Assembly: GCF_900109465.1 (NCBI RefSeq)
Contig: NZ_FOAZ01000006.1
Coordinates: 186,001-250,000, forward strand
Reading direction: 5' to 3'
Length of the DNA stretch: 64,000 nt
From: Streptacidiphilus jiangxiensis
GTDB taxonomy: Bacteria > Actinomycetota > Actinomycetes > Streptomycetales > Streptomycetaceae
A model generated the notes under the pieces. It was not told where the DNA came from. It was given only the letters and a program-made list of their open reading frames with translations, and did no database searches. This document shows, piece after piece, positions 55,191 to 63,038 of this stretch. Within the stretch, counting starts at the first letter, position 1; the number at the start of each line of letters is the position of its first letter. The translations under genes were made by a program, and so were the position numbers.

Positions 55191-56924
55191 ATGGCAGACG
55201 AACCGAACAACCCGCCGACCGCCGACTGGGCGACACCCCGGCCCACGACGCCGCGCAGTCTCGCCGACGACTACGTGACCCGTGTCGCCGCCCTGGATCC
55301 CAGCGTCTCCACGTGGCTCGGACTGGACCCGACGAACGACCGCATGCCGGACCTGACCCCGCAGGGGCTCGGCGAGGCCGCCGACCTCGCCCGTGACACG
55401 CTGCGCCGACTGGACGGTCTGGACGCCGGCGGCTGGGCGGACGACCCGGGCGAGCAGGTCTGCGCCCGGCTGCTGCGTGAGCGGCTCACGGCCGAACTCC
55501 AGTGGTACGACACGGGCGAGGACTTCCGCGCGGTGCGCAACCTGCACACCCCCGCCCAGGGCCTGCGCAGCATCCTCACCACCATGCCGCTGGCCACCGA
55601 CGAGGACTGGGTGCCCGTCCTCGGGCGGCTGCGTGGACTCCCCGAGGCCCTGGAGGGCTACCGGTCGACCCTGGTCGAGGGCGTCTCGCGCGGTCTGCTC
55701 GCCGCACCGCGCCAGGCCGAGGTGCTCACGCAGCAGCTGACGCAGTGGACCGGCGAGGACACGGGCGGCGCGGGCTGGTTCGCCGACTTCGTCCAGCCGG
55801 CGCCGCAGACACTGCGGCCGGAGCTGGACACCGCCGCCCGCGCGGCGACCGCGGCCGTGGCCTCGTTCCGCGACTGGCTGCGTGCCGACTACGCGACCGC
55901 CGCCAAGGGCACCCCGGACGCTGTGGGCCGGGAGCGCTACCTCGTGGCCGCCCGCCGCTTCACCGGCTCCGACCTGGACCTGGACGAGGCCTACGACTGG
56001 GCCTGGGAGGAGTTCCACCGCGTCTGGGCCGAGCTGGAGACCGAGGCGCAGCGAGTGCTGCCCGGCGCCGGGGTCCAGGAGGCGCGTGAACACCTGAACC
56101 GACACGGCCACACCGTGCAGGGCGCCGAGCAGATGCGCGGGTGGCTGCAGCAGCTCGTGGAGGAGGCCATCGAGGCCCTCGACGGCAGTCACTTCGACAT
56201 CCAGGGCCCGCTGCGCGGCGTCGAGACGCGGATCGCTCCGGCCGGCAGCGCCGCCGCGCCCTACTACAGCGCGCCGAGCCTGGACTTCAGCCGTCCGGGA
56301 CGCACCTGGCTGCCGCTCGCCAACGGCGACGCCCAGGAGCGCTTCCAGACCTGGCGGCTGGTCAGCACCTGGTACCACGAGGGCGTTCCCGGGCACCACC
56401 TGCAGCTGGCCTCGTGGACCGCGGCGGCCGACCAGCTGTCGCGCTACCAGGTGACCCTCGGCAAGGTCAGCGCGAACGTCGAGGGCTGGGCCCTGTACGC
56501 GGAGCGGCTGATGGACGAGCTGGGCTTCCTCACCGATCCGGGCCGCCGCCTCGGCTACCTGGGCAAGCAGATGATGCGCATCGTGCGGGTGATCATCGAC
56601 ATCGGTATGCACCTGGAGTACGTCATCCCGGCGCACTCCCCCTACCACCCGGGCGAGCGCTGGACCCCCGAGCTGGGCACGGGCTTCCTGGACGCGTACG
56701 TGGGCATGCCCGCCGCCGCGCGCGACAGCGAGATCGTCCGCTACCTCGGACTGCCCGGCCAGGCCATCGGCTACAAGCTCGGCGAGCGCGCCTGGCTGGC
56801 CGGCCGTGACGCGGCCCGGGCCCGCCTGGGCGCGGACTTCGACCTGAAGGCCTGGCACATGAAGGCCATCCGGCAGGGTTCGCTGGGTCTCGACGACCTG
56901 ACGGAGAACCTCGCCGCGCTCTGA
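55191..56924 (+). CDS. DUF885 family protein (zinc-peptidase-like)
   Basis: This 577-aa soluble protein belongs to the DUF885 family, which has a thermolysin-like fold. The key motif YHEGVPGHHLQLA (about 395) and a downstream KVSANVEGWALYAERLMDELGF segment supply the expected metal ligands and catalytic residues. No signal peptide is visible, so it acts in the cytoplasm. The substrate is unknown, and carboxypeptidase-like or hydrolase roles have been suggested. Two hairpin terminators follow the stop. Confidence 0.92.
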   Translation: MADEPNNPPTADWATPRPTTPRSLADDYVTRVAALDPSVSTWLGLDPTNDRMPDLTPQGLGEAADLARDTLRRLDGLDAGGWADDPGEQVCARLLRERLTAELQWYDTGEDFRAVRNLHTPAQGLRSILTTMPLATDEDWVPVLGRLRGLPEALEGYRSTLVEGVSRGLLAAPRQAEVLTQQLTQWTGEDTGGAGWFADFVQPAPQTLRPELDTAARAATAAVASFRDWLRADYATAAKGTPDAVGRERYLVAARRFTGSDLDLDEAYDWAWEEFHRVWAELETEAQRVLPGAGVQEAREHLNRHGHTVQGAEQMRGWLQQLVEEAIEALDGSHFDIQGPLRGVETRIAPAGSAAAPYYSAPSLDFSRPGRTWLPLANGDAQERFQTWRLVSTWYHEGVPGHHLQLASWTAAADQLSRYQVTLGKVSANVEGWALYAERLMDELGFLTDPGRRLGYLGKQMMRIVRVIIDIGMHLEYVIPAHSPYHPGERWTPELGTGFLDAYVGMPAAARDSEIVRYLGLPGQAIGYKLGERAWLAGRDAARARLGADFDLKAWHMKAIRQGSLGLDDLTENLAAL

Positions 56925-56947
56925 CCCACAACGGCGACCCCGCAACC

Positions 56948-56992
56948 ACGCGCGTGCGCCCGCCCCCGCTCCGAAGCGGGCGCACCGCGCGT
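56948..56992. terminator. hairpin terminator after DUF885 gene
   Basis: A stem of GTGCGCCCGC (56954-56963) with GCGGGCGCAC (56976-56985) is extended by ACGCGC/GCGCGT across a single bulge. It begins 24 bases after the DUF885 stop. Confidence 0.75.
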
Positions 56993-57015
56993 GTCGGTCA
57001 CGCCACCCGGCGACT

Positions 57016-57051
57016 CGAGGCCCCGGCCGTCCCCCCACGGTCGGGGCCTCG
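57016..57051. terminator. second tandem hairpin terminator
   Basis: CGAGGCCCCG (57016-57025) pairs with CGGGGCCTCG (57042-57051), with an inner CCGT/ACGG stem and a CCCCCC loop. It backs up the preceding hairpin. Confidence 0.75.
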
Positions 57052-57264
57052 TCGCACCAGGTGGGTGGCCCGGGGGACGATGCTGGCAGCCCGCGCCGGT
57101 GGCCCAGTACCGCCGTCCGGTGGTCCCGTCCCCACCGACCAGTGGAACCGGCAGGGGCCAGGTGACGGCACCCGCCACCCACCCGGGTGCACCTCCGACC
57201 CGCCCCGGCCGTTCCGCCGTGGCCGAACCACACCGCCCCCGCAAGGCCCCGTCCGGCCCTGTCC

Positions 57265-57310
57265 GGCCCTGTCCTCGCGTCCCCCGCCCGGGGGACGCGA
57301 GGACAGGGCC
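57265..57310. other. near-perfect 46-nt hairpin upstream of the SSI gene
   Basis: Two 21-nt arms (57265-57285 and 57290-57310) are perfectly complementary around a GCCC loop. A direct GTCCGGCCCT repeat precedes the left arm. It lies 183 bases upstream of the SSI start, beyond the two terminators, so it is not needed to stop DUF885 transcription. It could be a terminator on the other strand, an mRNA leader element, or an RNA-stability structure. Confidence 0.8.
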
Positions 57311-57493
57311 GCCCCAGGGGGGTGCGCGGGTCACCAGGGCCCGTGGCCAGCGGCAATCCGGCCGAGTGGCAGGAAGCGGCCGGCGGCTCGTTCGGCCTCT
57401 CCTCGGAGCGAATCGTTCCGCCGCTGTGGCAGGGTCCTGGCTCGGAACGTCCCGACCGTTCGGACGGTCACGGAAAGCAGCCCGGAGGACACC

Positions 57494-57994
57494 ATGGGTC
57501 ACATCTCTCGCCTGCCGCGTACGCCTCGGACCACCCGGCCGGACAGCCGGCCGCGCCCTCGCCGGCAGCTCGGCACCCGGCTGGGCACCGTCACCCTCGC
57601 CGCCGTCGCGGCGCTGTTCGCGACCGCCGTGCCAGGAGCCGCCGCCGACCCCGCGGCGGACCCCGCGCCCAACGCGCAGGGCCCCTCGGTCCTGGTGATG
57701 ACGGTCAGCCCCGGCACGGCCACCGACCCCGGTCCCGGCCGCTCGGCCGTACTCACCTGCGGGACCGAGCCCGGCGGTGACCACCCCGCCCCGGTCGAGA
57801 GCTGCGCCGCACTCCTGGCCGACGGGCTGGACTTCACCTCGCGCCCGGGCCTTCAGGTGATGTGTCCCGACCTCGTCGCGCCGGTGACGGTCACCGCGAC
57901 GGGCGTGTGGAACGGCCGCCCCGTCGACTACCAGCACACCTACGCCAACGGCTGCCTGCTGCGCCGGGCGACGGGCGTGCTCTTCGCGTTCTGA
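57494..57994 (+). CDS. Streptomyces subtilisin inhibitor (SSI) family protease inhibitor, P1 Asp
   Basis: This 166-aa secreted protein starts at the ATG at 57494 behind GGAGGA. A Tat- or Sec-type signal with an Arg-rich N-region is cleaved around Ala-51. The mature part aligns with SSI across LTCGTE...ESCAALLA, VTVTATGVWNGRPVDY and ANGCLL, with two disulfides expected (Cys89-Cys104 and Cys124-Cys154). The reactive-site loop reads CPDLVAPV where SSI has CPMVYDPV, so P1 is Asp126 and P1' is Leu127. Known members have Met, Lys or Arg at P1; an acidic P1 would point away from subtilisin and trypsin towards an acidic-residue-specific protease, or to loss of inhibition. Confidence 0.92.
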   Translation: MGHISRLPRTPRTTRPDSRPRPRRQLGTRLGTVTLAAVAALFATAVPGAAADPAADPAPNAQGPSVLVMTVSPGTATDPGPGRSAVLTCGTEPGGDHPAPVESCAALLADGLDFTSRPGLQVMCPDLVAPVTVTATGVWNGRPVDYQHTYANGCLLRRATGVLFAF

Positions 57995-58229
57995 CGCGGC
58001 CTTCGGGCGCGGCCTTCGGGCGCGGCCTTCTGACGCGTTGACGGGCCCCCGCCCACGGGGGGAGAGCGGGGGCCCGCATCCGATCCTTCCCCACCGGACC
58101 GGCGGGCCGCCACCACCGCTCGGCGGTTCCGGCACCGTCGACCGTCGGGTCCCGCCGGCCCTCCCGACGCGACGTCACCATGCCTATGCCCGCCGTTCAT
58201 TGGCCAGCCACGCCGCAGGCGCCCCTCGG

Positions 58230-58970
58230 TCAGGAGACGTCGCGGCGCGCCGTGGTGGTGACGGCAAGCACCGCGAAGAGGACCGTGTAGGCCGCCAGCA
58301 CGACGCCGCCTCCCCAACGTGGCAGCAGATCGGTCCTGGTCATGGCGCTCGCTCCGGCACCGAGCGCCTGGCCGGCGTTGAACGGCAGCCAGCGTGCCAG
58401 GTTGCCGACGAGCTGCCCGACGATCCCCTCGACCAGGGCGACCCACGCCAGCGAGACCGCGACGGCGCCGACCAGACTGCGGATCAGTGCGCCGACGCCC
58501 ACCCCGATGGCGGCGAAGGCCGCGTTCCAGGCGACCCCGCCGCCGATCGTGGCCCACATCGTGGCATCCGACCAGTCGAACCGGACGCCCTTGTCGGCCC
58601 ACCAGGCGGCTGCGACGGCAAGTCCGACGGCGCTGCTGACGACCCCGCACGCCGCCGCCAGGACGGCCGAGAGGGCGAGCTTGGCGCCGATGACGCGGCG
58701 GCGCGCGGGAACGCTCAGGAAGGTGTCGGTGACGGTCCTGTGTCGGTACTCGCCCGCCACCACCAGGATGCCGAACACGAGCGTGAACAGCGAGCTCAGC
58801 CCCACGTGGGCAAGTGCCCCGCTCTGTGCGGCGGTGTCCAGCGGACCGGTGCGGGACAGGACCAGGCCGCTGATGCCGGCGGTCACCAGTACGGGTGCGG
58901 CGCCGAGTACCAGCCAGGGGCTGCGCAGGGTGTGCAGTTTCAGTCCCTCGGTGCGGATCAGGTCGTGCAT
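58230..58970 (-). CDS. ABC transporter permease
   Basis: This 246-aa protein has about six hydrophobic segments (e.g. APVLVTAGISGLVL, LSSLFTLVFGILVVAG, AAFAAIGVGVGALIRSLVGA, VVLAAYTVLFAVLAV) and the cytoplasmic EYRHRTVTDTFLSVPARRRV loop that is typical of ABC-2 permeases. It follows its ATPase gene by 17 bases. It probably forms an exporter whose substrate is not evident. Confidence 0.85.
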   Translation of the reverse strand: MHDLIRTEGLKLHTLRSPWLVLGAAPVLVTAGISGLVLSRTGPLDTAAQSGALAHVGLSSLFTLVFGILVVAGEYRHRTVTDTFLSVPARRRVIGAKLALSAVLAAACGVVSSAVGLAVAAAWWADKGVRFDWSDATMWATIGGGVAWNAAFAAIGVGVGALIRSLVGAVAVSLAWVALVEGIVGQLVGNLARWLPFNAGQALGAGASAMTRTDLLPRWGGGVVLAAYTVLFAVLAVTTTARRDVS

Positions 58971-58987
58971 CTCGTTGCTCCTCGCGC

Positions 58988-59740
58988 TCAGCCGCGGACG
59001 GGCGCCGTCACGGCGCCGCTCGGGTCGGTGTCGGGGGTGGCGGTCAGGCGCAGGAACGCGGCTTCGAGCGTCTCGCCCTGCGCGGCGGTCAGCTCGGCGA
59101 GAGGGCCGGCGTGGCGCAGGGTGCCGCCCGCGACGATGACCACGCGGTCCACGGTCTGCGCCACCTCGCTCAGCACATGACTGGACATCAGCACGGTGCG
59201 GCCCTCGGCGGCCAGGCCGCGCAGCAGGTCCCGCAGGTCGGCCATTCCGGCCGGGTCGAGGCCGTTGGCGGGCTCGTCCAGGACGAGGACCTGCGGATCG
59301 CCGAGGAGCGCCGAGGCCAGGCCCAGGCGCTGCCGCATGCCGAGCGAGTAGCCGCCGACGCGGCGACCTCCGGCGTCGCCCAGGCCGACCTGCTCGAGCA
59401 CCTCGTCGACTCGGCTCGGCGCGATCCCGCCCGCCTGGGCGAGCACGCGCAGGTGGTCGCGACCGCGGCGGCCGGGGTGGAAGCCGGTCGCCTCCAGGAC
59501 CGCGCCGACGACCCGGCGCGGTCGGCGCAGACCGGCGTAGGGGCGCCCGTCGATGAGGGCCGTGCCCGAGGTGGGCGTGACCAGGCCGAGCAGCATGCGC
59601 AAGGTGGTGGTCTTCCCCGCTCCGTTCGGGCCGAGGAAGCCGGTGACCAGGCCGGGCTCGACGGTGAAGCTCAGCCCGTCGACGGCCGCGACCGGCCCGT
59701 AGCGCTTGGTCAGGGCGTCGACGGTGATTCCGGCGCTCAT
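58988..59740 (-). CDS. ABC transporter ATP-binding protein
   Basis: This 250-aa ATPase starts at the ATG at 59740 behind GGGGGA. Walker A is GPNGAGKTT (from 38), the signature is YSLGMRQRLGL and Walker B is VLVLDEPANGLDP, with SSHVLSEV after it. The frame stays open upstream through a hexanucleotide repeat encoding Asp-Thr/Asp-Ala, but the ribosome site favours the downstream start. The adjacent two-component system suggests stress- or antibiotic-linked control. Confidence 0.92.
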   Translation of the reverse strand: MSAGITVDALTKRYGPVAAVDGLSFTVEPGLVTGFLGPNGAGKTTTLRMLLGLVTPTSGTALIDGRPYAGLRRPRRVVGAVLEATGFHPGRRGRDHLRVLAQAGGIAPSRVDEVLEQVGLGDAGGRRVGGYSLGMRQRLGLASALLGDPQVLVLDEPANGLDPAGMADLRDLLRGLAAEGRTVLMSSHVLSEVAQTVDRVVIVAGGTLRHAGPLAELTAAQGETLEAAFLRLTATPDTDPSGAVTAPVRG

Positions 59741-60054
<314 letters not shown>

Positions 60055-61281
60055 ATGAACGCCCTCGGCCACCTGCGTCGCGTCGCGCGCCGGCATCCCG
60101 ATCCGGCGGATGCCGCGATCGCGCTGGCCGTGTTCGCGGCGACGCTGCTGACCACCTTCACCGGCCACGGCGCGTCCCCGGAGGCGCACCGGGGCCCGGC
60201 GGTCGCGGCCGCTGCGGTCGCGTGCGGAGCCCTCGCCGCGCGACGCCACCATCCGCTGGTGGTCCTGTGCGTCAGTGCGGCGGCCGCGGAGGTCTTCCTC
60301 GCCGCCACCGACGGGACCGGTGGCGTGCTGATCCTGCTGGCACCGTGGATCGCCCTGTACACCGTCGCCGACCAGGTCGAACGGCGTCTCGGCCTGCTGC
60401 TGTGCGGAGGCGCGGTGGCCGCGCTGGCCGTCGTCCACGCCGTGCAGCGGCCCGCGTTGCTCGGTCCGCAGAACCTCGCCTTCATCGCGCTCGGCGGCCT
60501 GGCCATCGCGGTCGGCGACCGGAGCCGGACCCGGCGCGCCTACCTCGCGGAGGTCGAGCAGCGCGCGGAGCGGGCCGAACGCGACCGCGAGGAGGACGCA
60601 CGCCGCCGCGTCGCCGAGGAGCGGCTGCGCATCGCCCGCGATCTGCACGACGCGGTGGGCCACCAACTGGCGCTCATCAGCGTGCAGTCCGACGTCGCCG
60701 GGCGGGCGATCGACTCCGACGGCGACGCGGCCCGCGAGGCCCTCGGGCACGTGAAGCAGGCCAGCCGCCGCGCCCTGGGTGAACTGCGCGACACCATCAG
60801 TCTGTTGCGGCAGCCGGGCGACCCCGTCGCGCCCACCTCCATCCCCGCTCCCGGCCTCGACGGGCTCGACGACCTGCTGGCCTCGCTGCGCGACTCCGGC
60901 CTCGGCGTCGACCTCCACGCCGACGGCACGGTCGTCGCGCTCGCGCCCGCGGCGGACCTGACCGCCTACCGGGTGATCCAGGAGTCGCTGACCAACGTCT
61001 ACAAGCACTCGCGCCGACGCCGGGCACGGCTGCACCTCGACTACCGCGCCCGGGAGGTGCGGATCACCGTCGACGACCTCGGCGGCAGTCCCGTCACGCC
61101 GCGCGACTCCCCACCGACCGAGCCGCTGCCAGGTGCCACCCACGGCATCGTCGGGATGCGCGAGCGCGTCCTCGCCCTCGGTGGCGAGTTCAGCGCCGGA
61201 CCGCGCCCCGACGGCGCGTTCCGGGTGAGCGCCGTCCTGCCCTACCAGCCCCTCGATCTCACCCCGGAGCGGACCAAGTGA
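60055..61281 (+). CDS. NarL-type sensor histidine kinase
   Basis: This 408-aa membrane kinase starts at the ATG at 60055, with TATGGT directly upstream, which implies a leaderless transcript. Residues ~15-170 hold four to six transmembrane segments without a large sensor loop. HisKA_3 is shown by RIARDLHDAVGHQLALISVQ (phosphorylatable His), and the catalytic domain by VIQESLTNVYKHS and GIVGMRERVLALGGE. It is translationally coupled (GTGA-type overlap) to the response regulator. The pair probably controls the divergent ABC exporter, as in many actinobacteria. Confidence 0.9.
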   Translation: MNALGHLRRVARRHPDPADAAIALAVFAATLLTTFTGHGASPEAHRGPAVAAAAVACGALAARRHHPLVVLCVSAAAAEVFLAATDGTGGVLILLAPWIALYTVADQVERRLGLLLCGGAVAALAVVHAVQRPALLGPQNLAFIALGGLAIAVGDRSRTRRAYLAEVEQRAERAERDREEDARRRVAEERLRIARDLHDAVGHQLALISVQSDVAGRAIDSDGDAAREALGHVKQASRRALGELRDTISLLRQPGDPVAPTSIPAPGLDGLDDLLASLRDSGLGVDLHADGTVVALAPAADLTAYRVIQESLTNVYKHSRRRRARLHLDYRAREVRITVDDLGGSPVTPRDSPPTEPLPGATHGIVGMRERVLALGGEFSAGPRPDGAFRVSAVLPYQPLDLTPERTK

Positions 61282-61946
61282 CCATCCGCGTCGTCATCGC
61301 CGACGACCAGCCCCTGCTGCGCAGCGGCTTCAAGGCGCTGATCTCCTCGGCCCCGGACCTGGAGGTCGTCGGCGAGGCCGGCGACGGCCGCGAAGCGGTC
61401 CGGCTGGCCCGGGCCGCACGGGCGGACCTGGTCCTGATGGACATCCGCATGCCCGTCCTGGACGGGCTCGCCGCGACCCGCCTGATCAGCGCCGACGAGG
61501 ACCTCGCCGGGGTGAGGGTGCTGATCCTGACCACCTTCGAGATCGACGAGTACGTCTTCGAGGCGCTGCGCGCGGGCGCCAGCGGGTTCCTCGGCAAGAG
61601 CGCGGACGCGGAGGAACTGATCCAGGCCGTGCGCACGGTCAGCCGGGGCGACTCCCTGCTCTCCCCCGCCGCCACCCGGGCCCTGATCTCACGCTTCCTC
61701 ACCGACCCGGCCCCGCAGCAGCCGCAGGACGACGACACCCGCCGGGCCCTGGCGACCCTGACCGACCGCGAGCGGCAGCTCACCGCGCTGGTGGCCACCG
61801 GCCTGTCCAACGACGAAATCGCCGCACAACTGGTGCTGAGCCCCGCTACGGTCAAGACCCACGTCAACCGCGCGATGACGAAGGTCGCCGCACGTGACCG
61901 TGCCCAGCTCGTCGTCTTCGCCCACCGCAGCGGCCTCGCCCGCTGA
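61278..61946 (+). CDS. LuxR/NarL family response regulator
   Basis: This 222-aa regulator starts at a GTG overlapping the kinase stop. The receiver contains VVIADDQPLLRSGFKALI and the phosphorylation strand ADLVLMDIRMPVLDG. The helix-turn-helix region (about 150-215) has LTDRERQLTALVATGLSNDEIAAQL and VKTHVNRAMTKV. It is the partner of the upstream kinase. Confidence 0.93.
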   Translation: MTIRVVIADDQPLLRSGFKALISSAPDLEVVGEAGDGREAVRLARAARADLVLMDIRMPVLDGLAATRLISADEDLAGVRVLILTTFEIDEYVFEALRAGASGFLGKSADAEELIQAVRTVSRGDSLLSPAATRALISRFLTDPAPQQPQDDDTRRALATLTDRERQLTALVATGLSNDEIAAQLVLSPATVKTHVNRAMTKVAARDRAQLVVFAHRSGLAR

Positions 61947-61962
61947 ACCAAGGAGCTTGACC

Positions 61963-62364
61963 GTGCTTCAGGACGAGTGCCGCGCGATGTGCCATGACGC
62001 CGGGCGGTTGACGGCCGTACGCCACGGCGCCTACCGGGAGCTCCCGGACCAGGTGGCCCGGGTGGTCCTGGAGTTCGAGACGGGGTCCTGGGTCCTCGGC
62101 GTGGACCCTGACGACGACACGGTCCTCATCGACCGGGAGTCGGGGACGATGTCGAAGGAGTTCCTCGTCGGCGACGCGCCGACCGACTCGCCCTGGGCCG
62201 GGGCCCTCGGCAGGTCGGCGCAGTGGATCTGGATCCTGTGCAACCAGCAGGGCTACGCGGACGGGATCCAGTTCGCGTTCGCCGAGGACGGCAAGGAGGT
62301 GTGCCGGGTCCAGTTGATCGCCGCCGCCTCGACCTGGCAGATCACCCTCGTGCCCACAGGCTGA
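61963..62364 (+). CDS. conserved hypothetical protein
   Basis: This 133-aa protein starts at the GTG at 61963, seven bases after AAGGAG. It reads as a small alpha/beta protein with GAYRELPDQVARVVLEFETG, SWVLGVDPDDDTVLID and SAQWIWILCNQQGYADGIQF. I do not recognise the family. There is no signal peptide or membrane segment. It lies 16 bases after the response regulator and is probably cotranscribed with it. Confidence 0.7.
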   Translation: MLQDECRAMCHDAGRLTAVRHGAYRELPDQVARVVLEFETGSWVLGVDPDDDTVLIDRESGTMSKEFLVGDAPTDSPWAGALGRSAQWIWILCNQQGYADGIQFAFAEDGKEVCRVQLIAAASTWQITLVPTG

Positions 62365-62393
62365 CGCGCTGACGTCGTCCGGTCGGGTACGAC

Positions 62394-62768
62394 TCAGGTA
62401 CTGCTCAGCAGGCGGTCGAACGCGTACCAGCAGAGCATCGCGGTGTCGACGGCCGCGATGCCCACGGCTATGAGCGCGGTGGCGACGGCGATGCGGGACC
62501 AGGTCCGCGAGCGCCGGGCGCGGTGGCCCGTCCACAGGACGGCGGCGAGGGCCAGGGCGAGGCCGACCAGACCGGCCAGGGCGTGCCAGGCGAGCACAGG
62601 ACCGTGGGCGCGGGAGAGGTGCAGGCCGGCGACGGCCGTGCACAGGGCCGCACCGAACAGGCCGGCCGCGGGCAGCGCCGCCGGGTGGAGCCAGGACGGG
62701 AGCGCGGGGAGCAGTGACCCGGACGGGACCGCGAGTGCCGGCCCTTTCGGTTCCAGGTTGTCGACCAT
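62394..62768 (-). CDS. small membrane protein (three TM)
   Basis: This 124-aa protein has three hydrophobic segments ([40 protein letters not shown] and [20 protein letters not shown]) and Arg-rich loops. Function is unknown. It is divergent from ctaD and convergent with the hypothetical gene upstream. Confidence 0.65.
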   Translation of the reverse strand: MVDNLEPKGPALAVPSGSLLPALPSWLHPAALPAAGLFGAALCTAVAGLHLSRAHGPVLAWHALAGLVGLALALAAVLWTGHRARRSRTWSRIAVATALIAVGIAAVDTAMLCWYAFDRLLSST

Positions 62769-63038
62769 CAGCGCCGCTCCCGTCCCTCGACTCCCTCGTC
62801 AGCCCCCGCCTGCCCATGCTCACCCGCAGTCAGCGGGCGGCGCCTGCCCGGCGCGTCCGGATGGGCGCCTCGCCGTCACCCGTTCCGGGGCTCCCCGAAG
62901 CGCGCGTGGGCGTGTCGTGTCGACGCCGGTCGGCGCGTCGCTAAGGTCCAGCAGCACCCGGCCGACGGACGTGGTAGGCGGCGCTCAGGCACGCCCACTC
63001 CGCCCGGTGGGCCACCCCACGTGGGCGCGAGGAGACCC
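62769..63038. other. 270-bp intergenic region upstream of ctaD
   Basis: Apart from a possible -10 (TAAGGT at 62942-62947) nothing was recognised here. The upstream side has no cytochrome oxidase subunit II gene. Confidence 0.4.

Larger units (their letters stand above)
56925..57493. other. 569-bp intergenic region with three strong hairpins
   Basis: No gene was recognised between the DUF885 and SSI genes. The region contains two terminator-like hairpins (56948-56992 and 57016-57051) and a near-perfect 46-nt hairpin (57265-57310). A 6-bp inverted repeat GACCGT-TCGG-ACGGTC (57454-57469) lies 25 bases before the SSI start. Confidence 0.6.
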
